From positions 791,931-855,930 of the forward strand of contig NMRA01000097.1 of NCBI GenBank assembly GCA_002633005.1: a stretch of DNA of 64,000 bases, written 5' to 3'. Source of the DNA: Phoronis australis. Lineage: Eukaryota > Phoronida > Phoronidae. The position numbers were made by a program, and so were the translations under genes. This document shows, piece by piece, positions 20,701-35,700 of the stretch. The stretch's first letter is position 1, and every line of letters starts with the position of its first letter. Under the pieces are notes generated by a model that worked only from the letters and a program-made list of their open reading frames with translations, was not told the origin of the DNA and did no database searches.

Positions 20701-23700
20701 CTATTGGACAAAGGAAAACACCTTAAAATCTATGCACTCACGTGCTATGTATTCTGATAATCAATTTCTTGTGTGTAAGGTATTGAGGCAAATAGCAATA
20801 AAACATCATACTCACCTGTATTATTTGTCCATTGTGAAATTCACTACACTGGGACACAGAAAAATCATTTTCCAAAAGGTTTGGGGTCATATCTGCAACT
20901 TCAAACCCCATGAGAGTATATTTTATTCAAGAGACGCTCCCCATAATGAAACCCCAGTAGGTTTTTCGAAACTAAACATTGTGAAAAATACATCCCTTTA
21001 GTGCATGCATATCCCAAGTCAGTTTAGGTGATCAACGGTCTCTTTTCAACCACTGGACATCAAGTGACCTTAGCTCTCAAAACAATAACTGAAGATTTAG
21101 AGAATTCAGGATATTTCATCTATGGCACTGGTGTTGCTTTCCAAATGCATTCTGGGATGGTTGTCAGCTTGTAAACATACGGTGACATCACAGATAACTT
21201 GTGGACGTGTAATCTAATCAATAATTTTACAAGATTCAACTTCAGCGTGCCTCTAAGAATCTTTTGCTCAAAAGATTTGCTAATATAAAAAATGCATTTT
21301 AAGGATCTCTATCAGTCTTTTTGGTATGACGGTTGCTTGGTAACACCCACACCAAAAAGCACATCACAGTGACCCCATGCTTTCATTTTTGGTGTCTGAC
21401 AAGTGCCATTTGTGATGTCACCAGATGCTCGTGAGGCGATAGCCATCCTACAATGCATGACCATCAGCGCCGTAAATAAGTCTTGCCATAGATGACATCT
21501 TGGAATTAGACAATGGTTACATTCGCGCATACCCTCAGTTTCCTCTTGCCATTGAACTCCTTCAGTTTTGTTTGCGTCCTCTCCATGTGGATAATGTTAG
21601 CAGCCTGACCTTTGACCCAGGGATGCTGTAGCGCCTGGGTTGCAGTGAGCCTGTCCTTTGGGTTTAACACAAGAAGCTTTCTCACCAAATCCTGTAAACA
21701 AAGAAAATATTTTAAATTAAAATAACCACTACATAATAATGTGCCACTTGATGTCAGGCAAGCTCCATGCTATGAACACTCCCACTTAATAAGATTGGTC
21801 CTAACCCCAATGGTCAAGGTAAACGGTGGGGTTTGGAAAATTGAACTAGACCGTATTTATCCACCTTGGCTGAGTCGCGCTCGGCTCACGATCAAAGGGA
21901 TGCAGTCAAGCTGCTCTATTCATCGAGTCACGAGCAAGGATAATTGGCTTCGCTCACGCAGATATGATCAGCTGATTACAATCTAGCTAGCAGACTGTAC
22001 TTTTTATGAAGAGAGTTTTACGTAGTTTTTACTGTAATATTTGAAAAGAGGAGCGAAAACAAATATGAGTACAACTTTGAATTTTTCAAATCGGCCCAGG
22101 ATAAGAGATTTTGCAACACAGCAACACTCACGATTACTTTCATTCGGCACGCACGAATACAAAAATATAGGACCCAAGTTATTTAGATTTTGGAACACAT
22201 GCATTGCAATATTCAAAATACGTTTATTATGAATTTTACAAGCTGTAAAACGTCATTCATTGTCATCCGTCAAATCGGCAATTTTCGAGATGTGATCTGC
22301 GGAGTGCGCATATGTACAAAACACGGGATTGTTATGTTCCTGAAGTACGAAAATTAAGAAACTTGAGAATGCTGTTATTATTGACAGGGACACGATAAAA
22401 CGAATTTGGATTTTGACTATAGTCTTGATACAGCGAGCTGGCTGACCACTGCGTCAGTGTCTCCGTTAGACCCAGAAATTTCACACAGCCCGGGTAGTTC
22501 ACTTCGTCCCCAACATGTAGATCGAGCCTTGGACTACTCCACGGTAGAGCTAACGACCGTCGGCCTGTGCACACAAAATCTGTGAGTTAACCAGCACTCA
22601 CCTTGCACATTGCAGCCGTTTAAATGAAAAAACAATCTAGTAAACGCCATTTTCCTGCATAATCCCCTGCCTTTTGTAACAAAAAAGTCTATCGTCAATG
22701 ACCCACACACGCACGCTCCGGCACTCACTCTCATACGCAGACGAACTTCAAAACAACAACATGTGTGTTCATCCAGAGATTTTTCTCGTGTTGTGGGGTA
22801 CGATGTAGTGCAGATTTGCACTTAATCGCAATTAATCTGGACTCCACATGAACTTTAAAAATTGTAGAACATAAGGAAGATTTCAGGTAATTTGTTGAGT
22901 CGAAACTATATTTTTATTCAAGAGTTCAAGTTTTCCTATTGACGATGGCGATTCAGCGACGCATCAGTCGTCAAGTTTTCGCCCTGTGATGAGCACAATT
23001 TTTTGAAAAATTATCGTAATTTAACAACGGAAGTTCATAGCAATGCACCACAGTTTTGTAGAAAGACTGTCATAGGCTAAAAATACGTCACAGAGCGTAA
23101 ATTTTATGAATCCTAGCTTCCGATTTTACCCGTTTGGGAAAACGGCTTTCAACTGCCGTAGGCTACAATAAGAATCCCTCCCTGTGAAATGAATTTTTCT
23201 AAGCGTTTATTAGAGCCAATACAGTATACAGCTTTCCACCAAGCCTAGGTGATGCTATGGCATTATTCTTTGTTGCATTAGTAACTGGTCTTGGCTAATT
23301 ATCATTTTATGGCCTGGTCATCCATTCAGCCAAAAGTAGTTCTAGAGGTGGCTTATCAGCCAATTATTCACGCATGCTGACTCACAATAGAAGCCTGATA
23401 AGAGTGAAGGTGGATAAATGGGGTGTTCCTACAGTTTCTTGTGCTAGTGGATGTGTTCAGGACATGCTAACAGGAACAGTGTAACAGATGGTTTAAAACC
23501 AGGGGCTGATCCAGGATTTTGAGTACGGGTTCCACGGCAGAGTATTAGCCACGATTTTGCCCGTCAGACATTTGCATCCCGGAACTTTGGGAGAATTTTA
23601 GGGGGCCCTTTGCCCCCCCCCCTTAAATCTGCCATTGTATACCCCCAATTTGATTGATGTGAAGTCATATCAGGCTGATTAACAATGCTGTTCTGTCTGA

Positions 23701-26700
23701 TTATCATTCATAGCATCATTCATGAAACACCTCTTTTAATCATTAATCATTGCTCAGTAATAAGAAATCACATAAACTATCATGATTGATGATGATCATG
23801 GCATGGGTTCTTTAACATTCTTCTCAACCATAATTTATATCACATCATACCGCTTATATGACTTCACAGAAATCATTGACATGGATTTATGTCAACAAAA
23901 ATTATGATAAATTATGATCTGACAAGATTGCCTGTGTAAGATTAAACATCAGCCTATACACAGCTTAGTGTCCCCCAGCGTGGTTAGGACATGACCTTGT
24001 GCTCTGGCAGTGGGGAGCCAGCATATTTTTAGCACAACCACCAAATTGTATCCAGTTAAACTATTAACTTCAATTTTCAGTAATAATTTCTAATTGTGAC
24101 CATGAAGAGTCAAACTTAACACAGCAGTCAGGGTTTTAATTGAAAGTTGATATTTCGACAAACTGAAAGAAAATTACGGAGATTGGGAGTTGTATGATAT
24201 AAAACTTATTCACAAATTCAGCACACGGACTACCAAACATGGTGGCAGATGCACAAAACACTGCTCACACATTCAAAAACACACTATAAAGTTTACCAAT
24301 TCAAAAGCAAAGTTCACTGACCAATCAACGCAGTAAATGGACATGGAGTTCATGCACTGTGTTAATGAGTCCAACGTCAAGTTAGTGAGTCGATAAAGGT
24401 TTTGAGTGCAAAAGTAGTGATTTTAAGTTCGACACCGTAGTGGTAGTTGATGAGCCCCGTTTGTTAATCTAAGCCCGAGTGCGTGACTTCCTGGTGAACA
24501 GCATTATCTACCAGGCCAGTGAGTAGAGTCTATAAGTGAGGAACTATGTTGACGAGTATGACAGCTGTGTTGTTTCCACCTGACCTAGACTTTAAACTTT
24601 ACCTTAGCATTCTCACTGACTTCATCCCACCAGGGGGAGTCGAAGACATAATCACATTTCATGATCTTCTTGAAAAGGTCTTCTTGTTTTTCAGCAAAAA
24701 ATGGTTCATAGCCACATAACCTGAAGAAAGAAACAATGTCTCATAACGTCACATTTAACAGAAAAATATACACAGGATTTGACACATAGAAATTAAGATA
24801 TTCACCATATTCAATCAAACTGTGATGCAGAGTGATCAACTTAAAAACTGGAATTACCTCGAGCCAAATCTGAAATGGGACCAAAATAACTACCGTAATC
24901 GTTCGGGTTAACGCCCTGGGCGGTTAAATTGGCGAACCCAAAAAATCGGGGGAGGGCGGTTAACCGAGCAGTGGGCGGTTAAATCGGAAATCCACTTAAA
25001 GTCGGGGATGGGCGGTTAACTGAACATGGGCGTTAACCCGAACGATTACGGTAGTTGCAGAGTCTGTCAATACATTTCAGGAAGTCAAATGGGAGAATGT
25101 GTACTCAGTGACCTTAACTAATCCAGTACTCCGACCACGCCGTTCGATTCCATGCCTTGACATTTGGAGTTGTCAAAACCTTCAGCAGATTTTGTTTTCT
25201 CAGTACTCTGAGAAAGCACATCTTCCTTATGGATGTTGGTTCTGACGCTAATGTGGTGGATAAGTTAGAAAGCTGCCAGGCACCAAATCAAAAACTGATT
25301 ATGAAGGGACATTAGTGACGACAAAACAATGATTTTAAGAGATCAGACTCGGTGCAGAAATGAATCTGCAACTCTACGATCGTAGTCAAGCGCTTTTCTA
25401 GAGGAGCTAAATTCCACTTAGCAAATGGCAGAGTACAAATACATGGGTGCAAAAATATGAAGAAATAATTTTCAACAGTCAGAAAAGGTTAGCTTGTAAC
25501 ATGAGCAAACCAAACCCAAAGAAGAATTCCACACTCAGCATGACCCTGTCTCCAATTTCGCAACAGAAAATTTGACGAACTTGAGATACGCGCGAGGTCA
25601 AAGAAACCAACAACATGCATTGCCTCGGCTTCCAAATTCATCATATTCGCATCCACACAAATTACCTGTGAGATATCACAAGATGTTTGTCAGCTGACAG
25701 TTATCCAACAATGCATTACAACTTGAAAAGCAGAGTCCGTATCGTAGATGAAATCTCCTAAACTAGGAACCCTAACTCTTCAAATCAGACACTAAAATAA
25801 AAGGCTCCACCCCAAAACATGAACCATAACAACAATTTTCAACGACGGCATTGCATGGTGTTTCAAAATAGTAACTGCAAAGTGATTAGTATACATAAAA
25901 ACTGGTAAGGTAATGCCACAACATCAACACCTAGTTCAGTCCTAAGGGAGCATGCAGAGTCTCATAACTGAGTCAAACTTTTACAAATCCAAGCGTTTCC
26001 AACGTGTGTCAGAATCTACACAACAACCCTACTGGTGGACAGCCCGAAGCTAAGGACAATTAGTCCAAAGGAACAACAACAAATGAAGCAATCCTAAGAG
26101 CATGAAATAGTCTTCAATACTTACAGAATGTAGGTGATTACTCCAACACTCCACATATCCACAGCACAGGTGTAGCCAGGCTTGCCTTTCTCAGGATAGA
26201 TTACCTCAGGTGCTAGGAAAGATATTAATTTACAAAATTCATTCATTGTACAGTTGAGTTAATATATTGTTATAGTTACTTAATTTGAACCATGCAGGTT
26301 CAACATGCCAATGGGTGGCCATTACACTAACATATCGAAAGCTTAATTTGCGGCTGGCTGCCCAATTCCTTTGACGAAAAGAAATGGTGGTAGGACAAAA
26401 CAGCATCGAAATCATCTCTGTCACACAACCAGCATTACATTAAATGATTTTGAAAAAATTAAAGGCAACAGAAGGGCAACAACTTGAAGATTAAATGGTA
26501 TACCTTCTAGGAGCAGGCTACCCAAACAGCATGCTCAAGCATTAATACTAAACATAGGTGGGGAGCAGACTTCATTCACCAACAGAATTTCAGCAGGCCA
26601 ACAAAAACACTGTTGATATCCCTTTTAATTATTCCCTGAATTCAAGAAACATTTTAAATTAAAATTAAAAACAGAGAAATTGTCTTACCACAGTAACCTG

Positions 26701-29700
26701 GAGTGCCACACACAGTTTTCATGTGAACGTCATCTCCAACAATTTTAGAAAGACCAAAGTCCGCTGGAAAACAGGAAACATAATTATCGACAAAAGTGCA
26801 AAGCTATATACTCATCAATTAAGAAAGAAGAGGGAGACAAAGCTTTGGTATACGCCCACCATGTGCATCACATACAGTACACAATTACAAGGGGGGATCA
26901 TTACCTCAAACATTCCCACCAGAGGGAGTAATGCTAGTAAACTTAATGCAGCCTCTAGGGGGCGCAAAACGTGTCAGTAGTGTTCTTCCTACAGGAACAC
27001 AGCTGTCAGCAGTTTGACAAACATCATCAAAATGTCGTTAGCAATTAAATTCGTCTGAAACAAGGCAAGAGGCGTCATCTCTATGGTTGCAGTAATTTAT
27101 GCGCCAAATAATAATCCACAAAGGAACTTGGTAGATATTGAGAGACAAAGAAAATCAAAATTGCAACCAGGAGCTCCACAGTATTAGGGTTTGTCTCAAA
27201 ATCAGTTGTATAATAGAGCTCAAAATAAACTTGACAGCGTCAAACTTCAAAGTACTGCTGCTAATAATCCATTTCATTAGTACAAAACTCGGCCAAATCG
27301 ACGCCAAAGTCTTCAACAGTTTTGCATCTGGTCGTTTGGCACTTTGCCAAAATTAGGAGGCAAACTAGGGTTCCAGACTCCCAGCATGCAACATTAGAAA
27401 TTTTGAATTAAGCGAGAGCAGTGCTCTTTTACAAGAGCAACACGGAGCGTTGAAATGCACCCACGACTGCACCGCAAATGGTGTGCTTCTAGGGGTGTTT
27501 ATTTGTATCATCCCATTAAATGGCTCAGAATACACTGAACCCACCCAAAAATGGGAAGATGTCGTTGTCTTTCAAAATTGTTTGCCAAATGTTATGAAAC
27601 TCCATCAAAGAACTTCAAGGATACAAAGACAAACGTAAAAAAACAAACTGCCATTATGAACCACAGCAGTTGTTGAATCTATCTATCTGCTGTGACGTTA
27701 ATAGGAATACAATTGCAAAATTTCTTGCAAGGTGTTTAGGAGAAACAGTCGTAGAAGCAGAAAAATGTCACTAGTGGGCACCACATTAGTTGGACCCATT
27801 TGAAAATCCACATCAGTCATGCTCTTGTCAGTAGGAACATATCTATTAATTTTCATTACGATCCTCTGTGAGGTTTGGCAGATACAGAAGCAAACTACAA
27901 AAAACAGACTAAGAATAATTAAAATGGTCACTAGTTGGTGCAGAACATGTCGAATTCATCCCAACAGGAAAGATGCTGTCGTCGTCTTACTAGACATTTA
28001 TTTGCCCAATTTCATGAAAAGCGTCAAGGAACTCTGAAGTCGTTGCACAGGCAAACGTAAAAAATAAAATTGTAACAAAAGGGAGCACAGCTGTAGTTGA
28101 ATTGGTGTGAAAGTGGCCGTCATATGTTGCCATCTCAACCAATATTTAAAAAAATTCATGAAAATTCATCAAAGAACTCTGCAGAAACAGAGATCGGTGT
28201 AAAAAAGAACAATAATCCCAAGCAGTAGTCGTATCCATCTGAAAGTCGTCATCATTGGATGTCAGGTTCATAGGGAGAACTACAGACCAATCATGCAAGG
28301 GTTCAGGAGAAAAATACAGCCACAGACGCTGTACAGAAGGGTGGCAGATAAAGATGATAGCAATATGTAGCCAGTACAATATGTGTATGCATAGAAAGGA
28401 AGTTCAGATATGAGAAAAACTTTAGAGCTATAAATACTAATATAATTAACTTGGGAAAATTTGAAACAAACGGAAATACTTCTGATCAATTAAAGGCATT
28501 AATTATGGGATAATTATAGTAACTAAATAAGCTAGCAATTAGTTTCCATTCATTGAACTTATTTTCATTCAAAACAGAGCTGTGATTTAATGCTTCCGCT
28601 ACAAAAAGTGACAATGCACTTCTCACTGACAGTTTTTAGCACAAACAATTGGTCGTCTTTTTCTTTGGTACACTTGTGTATCAAAGCTTCCTTGGTGATC
28701 ATATTTCGACATTGCTATTTTGACTTATCCATTCTTAGGAGCAAAACGTACACTTCATAGATAAAAGCGCGTTCATTTTCTACAACTTCGTGATCACACC
28801 CTGCACATATGGAAGTCAATCCACACTATACACAACATTACAACAGCATCTTTAGGTAACACGTGAAATGTTAAATTAATGACAAATCTGACACTCAGGA
28901 CTCCAGCAACGCCTACATCAGAGCAACAAACACTTCATCAAAATGTCCACTGTATTCAGAGTGGTACAGAGTGGTAGGTCAGGGTCAGTGCTCACCAACT
29001 TTAAGAGGAGAATCGTCTTTGTTGTCATAATACAGTAGGTTTTCTGGTTTTAAATCTCTGTGGACAACATCGTTCTCGTGTAGATACTGAAAATCAAAAT
29101 AGAAAACAATACATTTTGACCTAAGAATGTTATTAATAAACCAAACATCTTTTGTTGACACGTTCTCTTCCAAAAAATCAGGCTATATCAGACACATTTC
29201 GGACCCTTGCATGTTGTATATTAAAAACACTTGTCAACTTAATTTAACCCAGACAAATACTACAGTTTTTAACTGTAACAATCAGTGGAGGACAAAAAGA
29301 AAATTAATTACAGTACACGAAATCCCTTGAAACAATTTAAGAGTTAAAAGTATTCGTCACAAAAAATTATTTTACCTTCATTGCGTGGCAAATTCTTTCA
29401 CCATATTTTTAGCCTGCCCTTTGTGTGAAAACTCGTCTTTAAGGACTCACCTTCACTGCCTCCAGCATCTGGGAAACACATGCTGCCGCATCCTTCTCAC
29501 TGTAGAAACCGCGTGTGACGATTCTACAATAGAAACAGGAGCCAATTAGAATACAGAATGCACCGCACGCACGCACGGATGCACGCATGCACACACACAC
29601 ACACGCACATACTACAAACATGCAGCGCAGGTCACGAATTTTTGTCTGGACAGTCAAGAACACGTCCGTGAAAGGTCATCGACTAATAGGAAAATAGCCA

Positions 29701-32700
29701 ACACGTTGTTGGACTTTTACAGACCACAGAGCTGATTGCAGATTCAGCTTGACTGCAGACTCTGCAACATTCCTTTAAAAAACCTGTTTCCACATGCAGT
29801 GTTTTTTTTTAAATTTTCATCAATCTGACAGTAAATAACAAAATATCGTTATAAAAATATGCCTCAGCATGTGGTGGTGATTTGGTACTAGTCCCAAGTT
29901 CCCGGTCCAAGTGACCACCACACAATTGGGCCTGAGCTAACAACACCTAGTAGACCGTTGTTTCCCCGGTAGGAATTAGCTAGATAACTAGTCACACACT
30001 GACCTAATTGCGACAAAAACTCATAACGCGAGCAGTAAAACATGTGCCCAGGTTCTCGATAGCGGAGACATGGTATTTTCGCAGGGGCTTTAAATATCAA
30101 ACTCTAAAACTTGATAATTTTTCTGTTTTATCTAAATGTGATGGATCGTCGTCCCGTTTTGCATCGTATTTATTTAGTGACAGAGTATTCATCATGCATA
30201 TTAATCACAAAGACAAAACGTTTAGTGACCAATCAGGGGTGAAGAACTTCATTCAATTTCAAATGTGAAAGCCAATTTCTCCCATTTTGATGTGTCGAGT
30301 TTGGGGCCAAATATCAGCCTCGTTCACCTATGAAAAATATTTAAAAATCATGAGCAATTCTCCTCATAGACCCAAAATTCCCCTCCACTGAGTAAAAACT
30401 ATCCCACCCCAGGTTAGAATCATGCAAAACGTTAGTTTTGGCTTTTTGGCTACATATGGCATTGCTGTGGAGGGGCGGCAGCACCTGCCCTTCTCTTGAA
30501 CAATGACCCTAACCACATAAACAAGAGATATAATGTTCCGTGCACCCATAAGTCTAGAAGACTGAAAGCAAACGATTGTGTGGAAAAAATAATGAGGTTC
30601 CGAAGATACCATTACAGTGACCGTACAATGGCGGATCAAACGAGAGGGTTCAATTGGCTGAAACTTCACTGGAAAGGCAGGGCCATAAAGCTGTCAGCAC
30701 ATTAATTAAAACAGCATTGCTGTTCCAGTTAACCCCTCGCTATGATCACATTAATTTACCATCAAGTTTCAAACTTGTTCATTTGTTTCACAACTGGTCC
30801 CATATTTACATAGAAGCAACTGATAGGAAAAAGAAGCTCTACATTTTTAAATTCTAGGTGCCCCCATCAGTTGTTTACAGCTGCTACTCTCAAGATCTCA
30901 CCACAAGGTGGCACTGGTGACTGCTGCTCTGATTACAGACATTGAAACATCAAGTAAATGACATCCACATCTTGGTAAAAATGCACAGTATCTTTCACCG
31001 CACCATTTTAGGCGAGAGTTGACAGTCAGCCAGGAAAATGCTTTGAAACTCAGAAATGCGTGTGTGAGCATCAAATCGTGTGACCCAGTTGGGACATTTG
31101 TGGTAGGCAATTGGTCAGTTGGAACAAATAGTGAATTGTCCTATTGACAATTAAGTTAATGACATGATGTCCTGGAAGACATTGCTGCTCTTATAGCAGC
31201 AGCCACAAGTCATATTTCTCAGTGCTACTTATTAGAATATATCAATGCCAAATTCATGTCCAGCTGCTACTGTACGTAACACAGAGAAAGCGTACGGTAG
31301 ATAAAGGATAGAACAGATGATCCCTCAGTGAAGTTTATTAGCCCAATCAGTGACACGGATTTTCTTCATCGATTTTGAGATTATATGACAAAACAGATTT
31401 CATTTATATTGATCTGAAGTCTGTTGACACCTGAACACAGAGATGAAGCAAAGCAGTAACTCAATTACAAAGTTGCATCTATAAAGAAATGTTCAGAAAA
31501 CTAAACAGAAAAAGAGTATAGTCAAACGAATGAAGATTTCTCATTCTGGTCAGAATTCATAGGGGTAATCGTCTGGTTTGTAACAAGAGCAACGCAGAGC
31601 GTTGATATGCGCCCACAATTGCACCGCATACGGTATCCTTCTAGGGTTGTTTATTGGTACCATAAAGTGGCCAGTAGAGGGCATATATGTAGTATGTTGT
31701 ACTTTGCAAAATGGAAAGGCATGGTCCTTGTCTCCTCAATAGGCTAGGGGCAAAATGTGAGTAATCTTCATAATACAAGCACATCCTATACACCAGTTGC
31801 TTAAAGCACCACAGAAACATAGAATTAAAAACAAATTTACCAACATACGAGATTAGCACAGCATTAGAATGCCAGAAACAAATTTCTACTTGGAACTTTT
31901 CCTTCANNNNNNNNNNNNNNNNNNNNNNNNNNNNNNNNNNNNNNNNNNNNNNNNNNNNNNNNNNNNNNNNNNNNNNNNNNNNNNNNNNNNNNNNNNNNNN
32001 NNNNNNNNNNNNNNNNNNNNNNNNNNNNNNNNNNNNNNNNNNNNNNNNNNNNNNNNNNNNNNNNNNNNNNNNNNNNNNNNNNNNNNNNNNNNNNNNNNNN
32101 NNNNNNNNNNNNNNNNNNNNNNNNNNNNNNNNNNNNNNNNNNNNNNNNNNNNNNNNNNNNNNNNNNNNNNNNNNNNNNNNNNNNNNNNNNNNNNNNNNNN
32201 NNNNNNNNNNNNNNNNNNNNNNNNNNNNNNNNNNNNNNNNNNNNNNNNNNNNNNNNNNNNNNNNNNNNNNNNNNNNNNNNNNNNNNNNNNNNNNNNNNNN
32301 NNNNNNNACTTTTGAAGATACAAAGGTAAGCGTAAAAAACTAAAATTGCCACTAGGGGGCACACCGGTAGTCGGATCCGTCCGAAAGTTCGCACGTGCCG
32401 TCCCATTCATGAATGGAACATATGTGCCAAATTTCATGAACGTATGTCAAAGGGTTATGGAGATAGAGCAGCGGACGCCGGACGCCGGACGGACGCCGCC
32501 CGGACGGACGGACGGACGGACGGACAGAGATGACGGCATAATGCGTCCACATATAAATATGTGGGCGCATAATAAAATTGATATCAATAAATGTCGCAAA
32601 CGGCGTGATGGTAGGTGACCTGTAACATTGTTTCATTACAATTAAGTGCATGAGATTTAGACCTCTCTCCAAGCAAGAATGCATGAGCGTGACTTAGTGA

Positions 32701-35700
32701 ACACTTCGACTCAACGCACGACGGCATTGCAAATCGCAACTTACCACAAATACAATCTAGCCTGCCAGTGACAGTGATAGAACAACACAAAAATCTCAGT
32801 ACTAGTTCTGTCCTTGCTGAATGCCTGGCCGTGAGCGTCATATGTTGTCCATTGTGGATTACAGTACAGTAATTACTCAGAGAAAACGACTCCAATAATT
32901 GTAAACACAAGAGCTATTACCCAACTCTGCTACTTTAATGCAAAAACATCATATTCTGAAGGTATTCAAAGACGAATATTGTATTTTTGCATTTGGAAAC
33001 TGAATGTTATTTTTACATGTTCGCCTTAAAGATCTACAAGTAAATTGTGAAAGCAGTTTGAATCAAAAAAAAGGAAATTTTGATCAACGCTCTTCCATAC
33101 ACAAGAAGTGTGTACAAAAAAATATTGTAACTTTTGACAACATTCTCTGTACATAAAATCTGTGGATCGAAAAGTTATGACCTGGCATTTGTGAAGATAT
33201 TTGAGAAATTTAAATTATTAACAAAACAACGAACCTCATTCAATTCTACACGTCTTTCTCTAAGACTACAGTACATATTCAACTTTTTAAAACAATGTAC
33301 GACAAAATCAATGAGAAAAGGGAACAATTACACCAAACCAATCCCAAAATTTGCGCTGCCGCTGTCACGTTGTCAAGCTATTGCTTGTAACCAAGATGGC
33401 CGACTTATGATGTAACAGCTTTTCATCCGTATTGTAAGAATTGATATTAACCGAGTCCTTTATCACGAAACATTAATTTACGAGCAAAACATTTTACTAT
33501 CACTGTAAACCAATTAACACCACTTAAATATCTTTGCATTGTGAGACTGAGTCGAGTACTTATTAAGTAAAATCAAGTCAAATGTGAATTTATTGATTTT
33601 TCCTCCAGGAAACATTCACTGAAACATGTTTTTAATCACTATAAAGTGGTTTCAAGTGAAAGGCGCCTTTGAACTGAACTAAAGATGGAAAACATGACAT
33701 TGTGTGCAAAATTCAGAGACATTTGCATTCCCAAAGTGTGAAATTCACCAGGCCAGTAATAATGTCTCGGCATTGTTTGAGTCTGATTGAAAGCAACAAT
33801 AGATATTAATTAGATTTAGAAATTGGCAAAAACTTAACTTTTGATTGTGGACACTGGCCACCTCGCCTATAAATCTGGTCTTAACTAATTTTTGCTTATA
33901 CATTATTGAACATGGTTACAGTACACATTATTGGCCATTACTTAACACTCATGGTTACCACGACAACAATACCTGTCAAAAAGTTCCCCTCCAGTCACGA
34001 GCTCCAATACCAATTTGATCTGTGTATGTGACTCAAATATCTGCTTCAGCCGTATCTGAAAACAAAAACAATATCGACAGTTTGTAAAGAATGAGTATGA
34101 TCAATACGCATTCCCAGCCCTGTGTTGAAAGCAAAGTATGCTGAATTTTAGACCACGAGTTGTCAACTGCATAAATGTATACCTCAAATTTTTGGGGTAT
34201 AAAATCGTCCCATACTTTTTGTATTCATTTGAAGAGCAGTTTTTCATGAAGCCCCTATACCAGTATATTACAAATATGTCTCGTTTGGTTTCAACCTCAT
34301 CAGCAGCTTCGCAACTATTTCCACTATTTACAATTACAATTACAATTTTGTCAATTATTTTTAGTCAAATAAGATAACTGTACTTCTTAAATCCCAATTT
34401 ATGCAATGCTTGTTAGACTAAATACATGGTTTAGTGAATTACGGGATTACTGTAAGATAAAGAAGTTGCTGCAAACCGGGCTTTTGCAAAAAGACCATCT
34501 ACCGCGATTTTTCGTAGATAAGCCGAATAAACACCCATGGGCATTTATTTGGCATTACAACTTCTGGTGTCACATGTCCAGATAGTGGGGCGTTTATTTG
34601 TAAAAAGTTTCGTCTTAAAAGCCCTCTCAGCGTCAACTTTTAGCCACAAATTCTGTTTTGTGGAGCATGCATCATTATAAAAATGAACAAAGTGTTGGCA
34701 AACTATGTATTTATTAAATTAAAATTAAAATTAAAAAGTACAGTTTTATGCAATAAAAATCGAGACTTTCCGTTTACACACACTCCTCCTTTTCCTTATT
34801 TGGTATCACTGAAACGCCTGAAAATTTTCATTTTCCAAAAATACACACCCACGGGCTTATCTACAGAAAATTCCGGTAATAATTGAAACGACTTACATTA
34901 AAGAATATTGTGATAAAACCATTTTCAATAGTTCAGTTGGTGCAAATAGATGCTGTTGAGGTTTTAAGCGCATGACCACTATGCATTGATTAGAGTTGGG
35001 ATTTTTGTGAGAGAAATGGTGGTTACTACCTGGGTGTAGTTCTGGGGGTATACTCCCGAATGTGATGTGCTGCTTCGAGGTGATTTTTCAAGACAAGTCT
35101 CAAAACAAAACGATGTATTTTCTGACAAAATTCCCTCCATAAATGTGCCTTTCATTTTGGGAGCTTGAAACTCTACAAAAGGTTCCCCTTTTCAACTTTA
35201 CAAATCTACGGTCCCGGTGTTTCAGTAATATTCTCTACATTATTTTTTAAAACTTTTGTGCCAACAGATATACCCATTTTGACAACATGCTATGTCTTCT
35301 GTGTACAAATTCAGGCTAAATGGATTATTTAAAAAGTTTAGCAAATGGCCACAAATCCCTGAAAAGTATTAAGCAACCCTAACAAAAGGATAATGCTTTA
35401 AGAGCATAATTCTATAAAAGAGTGCTTTTTATATATACACCATATAAGTATCTCAAACCTACTTTCTAAAAGAGTGGTTATCCAAAGTTTGCTGCTGTAC
35501 TCAGAGAAAAATGAGGAAAATTAATACCAGTTAACCCATTCTGGATTTAGTTTGTTACACACTAGTACTTTACAGTTGTCCAATTTAACGCTGCGTAATT
35601 TCTGGTTAAAATCACGCTTCTGTCGCCACTAAATGTTCAAACTCTCCTGCAAAGTCTTGAAAAGTCTCAGATTCAGATTTGTTATCACATCATACTTTTT

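Larger units (their letters stand above)
31578..32578 (+). repeat. CCACTAG-motif repeat family, copy B (contains the N gap)
   Basis: Left end: AACAAGAGCAACGCAGAGCG, then GATATGCGCCCACAATTG. Right end: a (GGAC)n run followed by ATATGTGGGCGCATAATA, which mirrors ATGCGCCCAC at the left and suggests short terminal inverted repeats. Motif boxes CCAGTAGAGGGCAT (31671-31684) and CCACTAGGGGGCAC (32349-32362) are present. About 400 bases in the middle are unknown. Confidence 0.7.
29524..33972. other. CAMK4 intron 4
   Basis: Non-coding. Contains a CA/GCAC-rich microsatellite at 29565-29606, a dispersed repeat at 30285-30480, repeat copy B with the N gap, and a GACG microsatellite. Confidence 0.7.

Noticed and set aside
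23970-24015. tRNA-like string GCGTGGTTAGGACATGACC
   Set aside because: A-box-like only; no B box at the right distance and no cloverleaf could be folded by eye.
31864-32437. Long open frames across 31.9-32.4 kb
   Set aside because: They consist almost entirely of the N gap.
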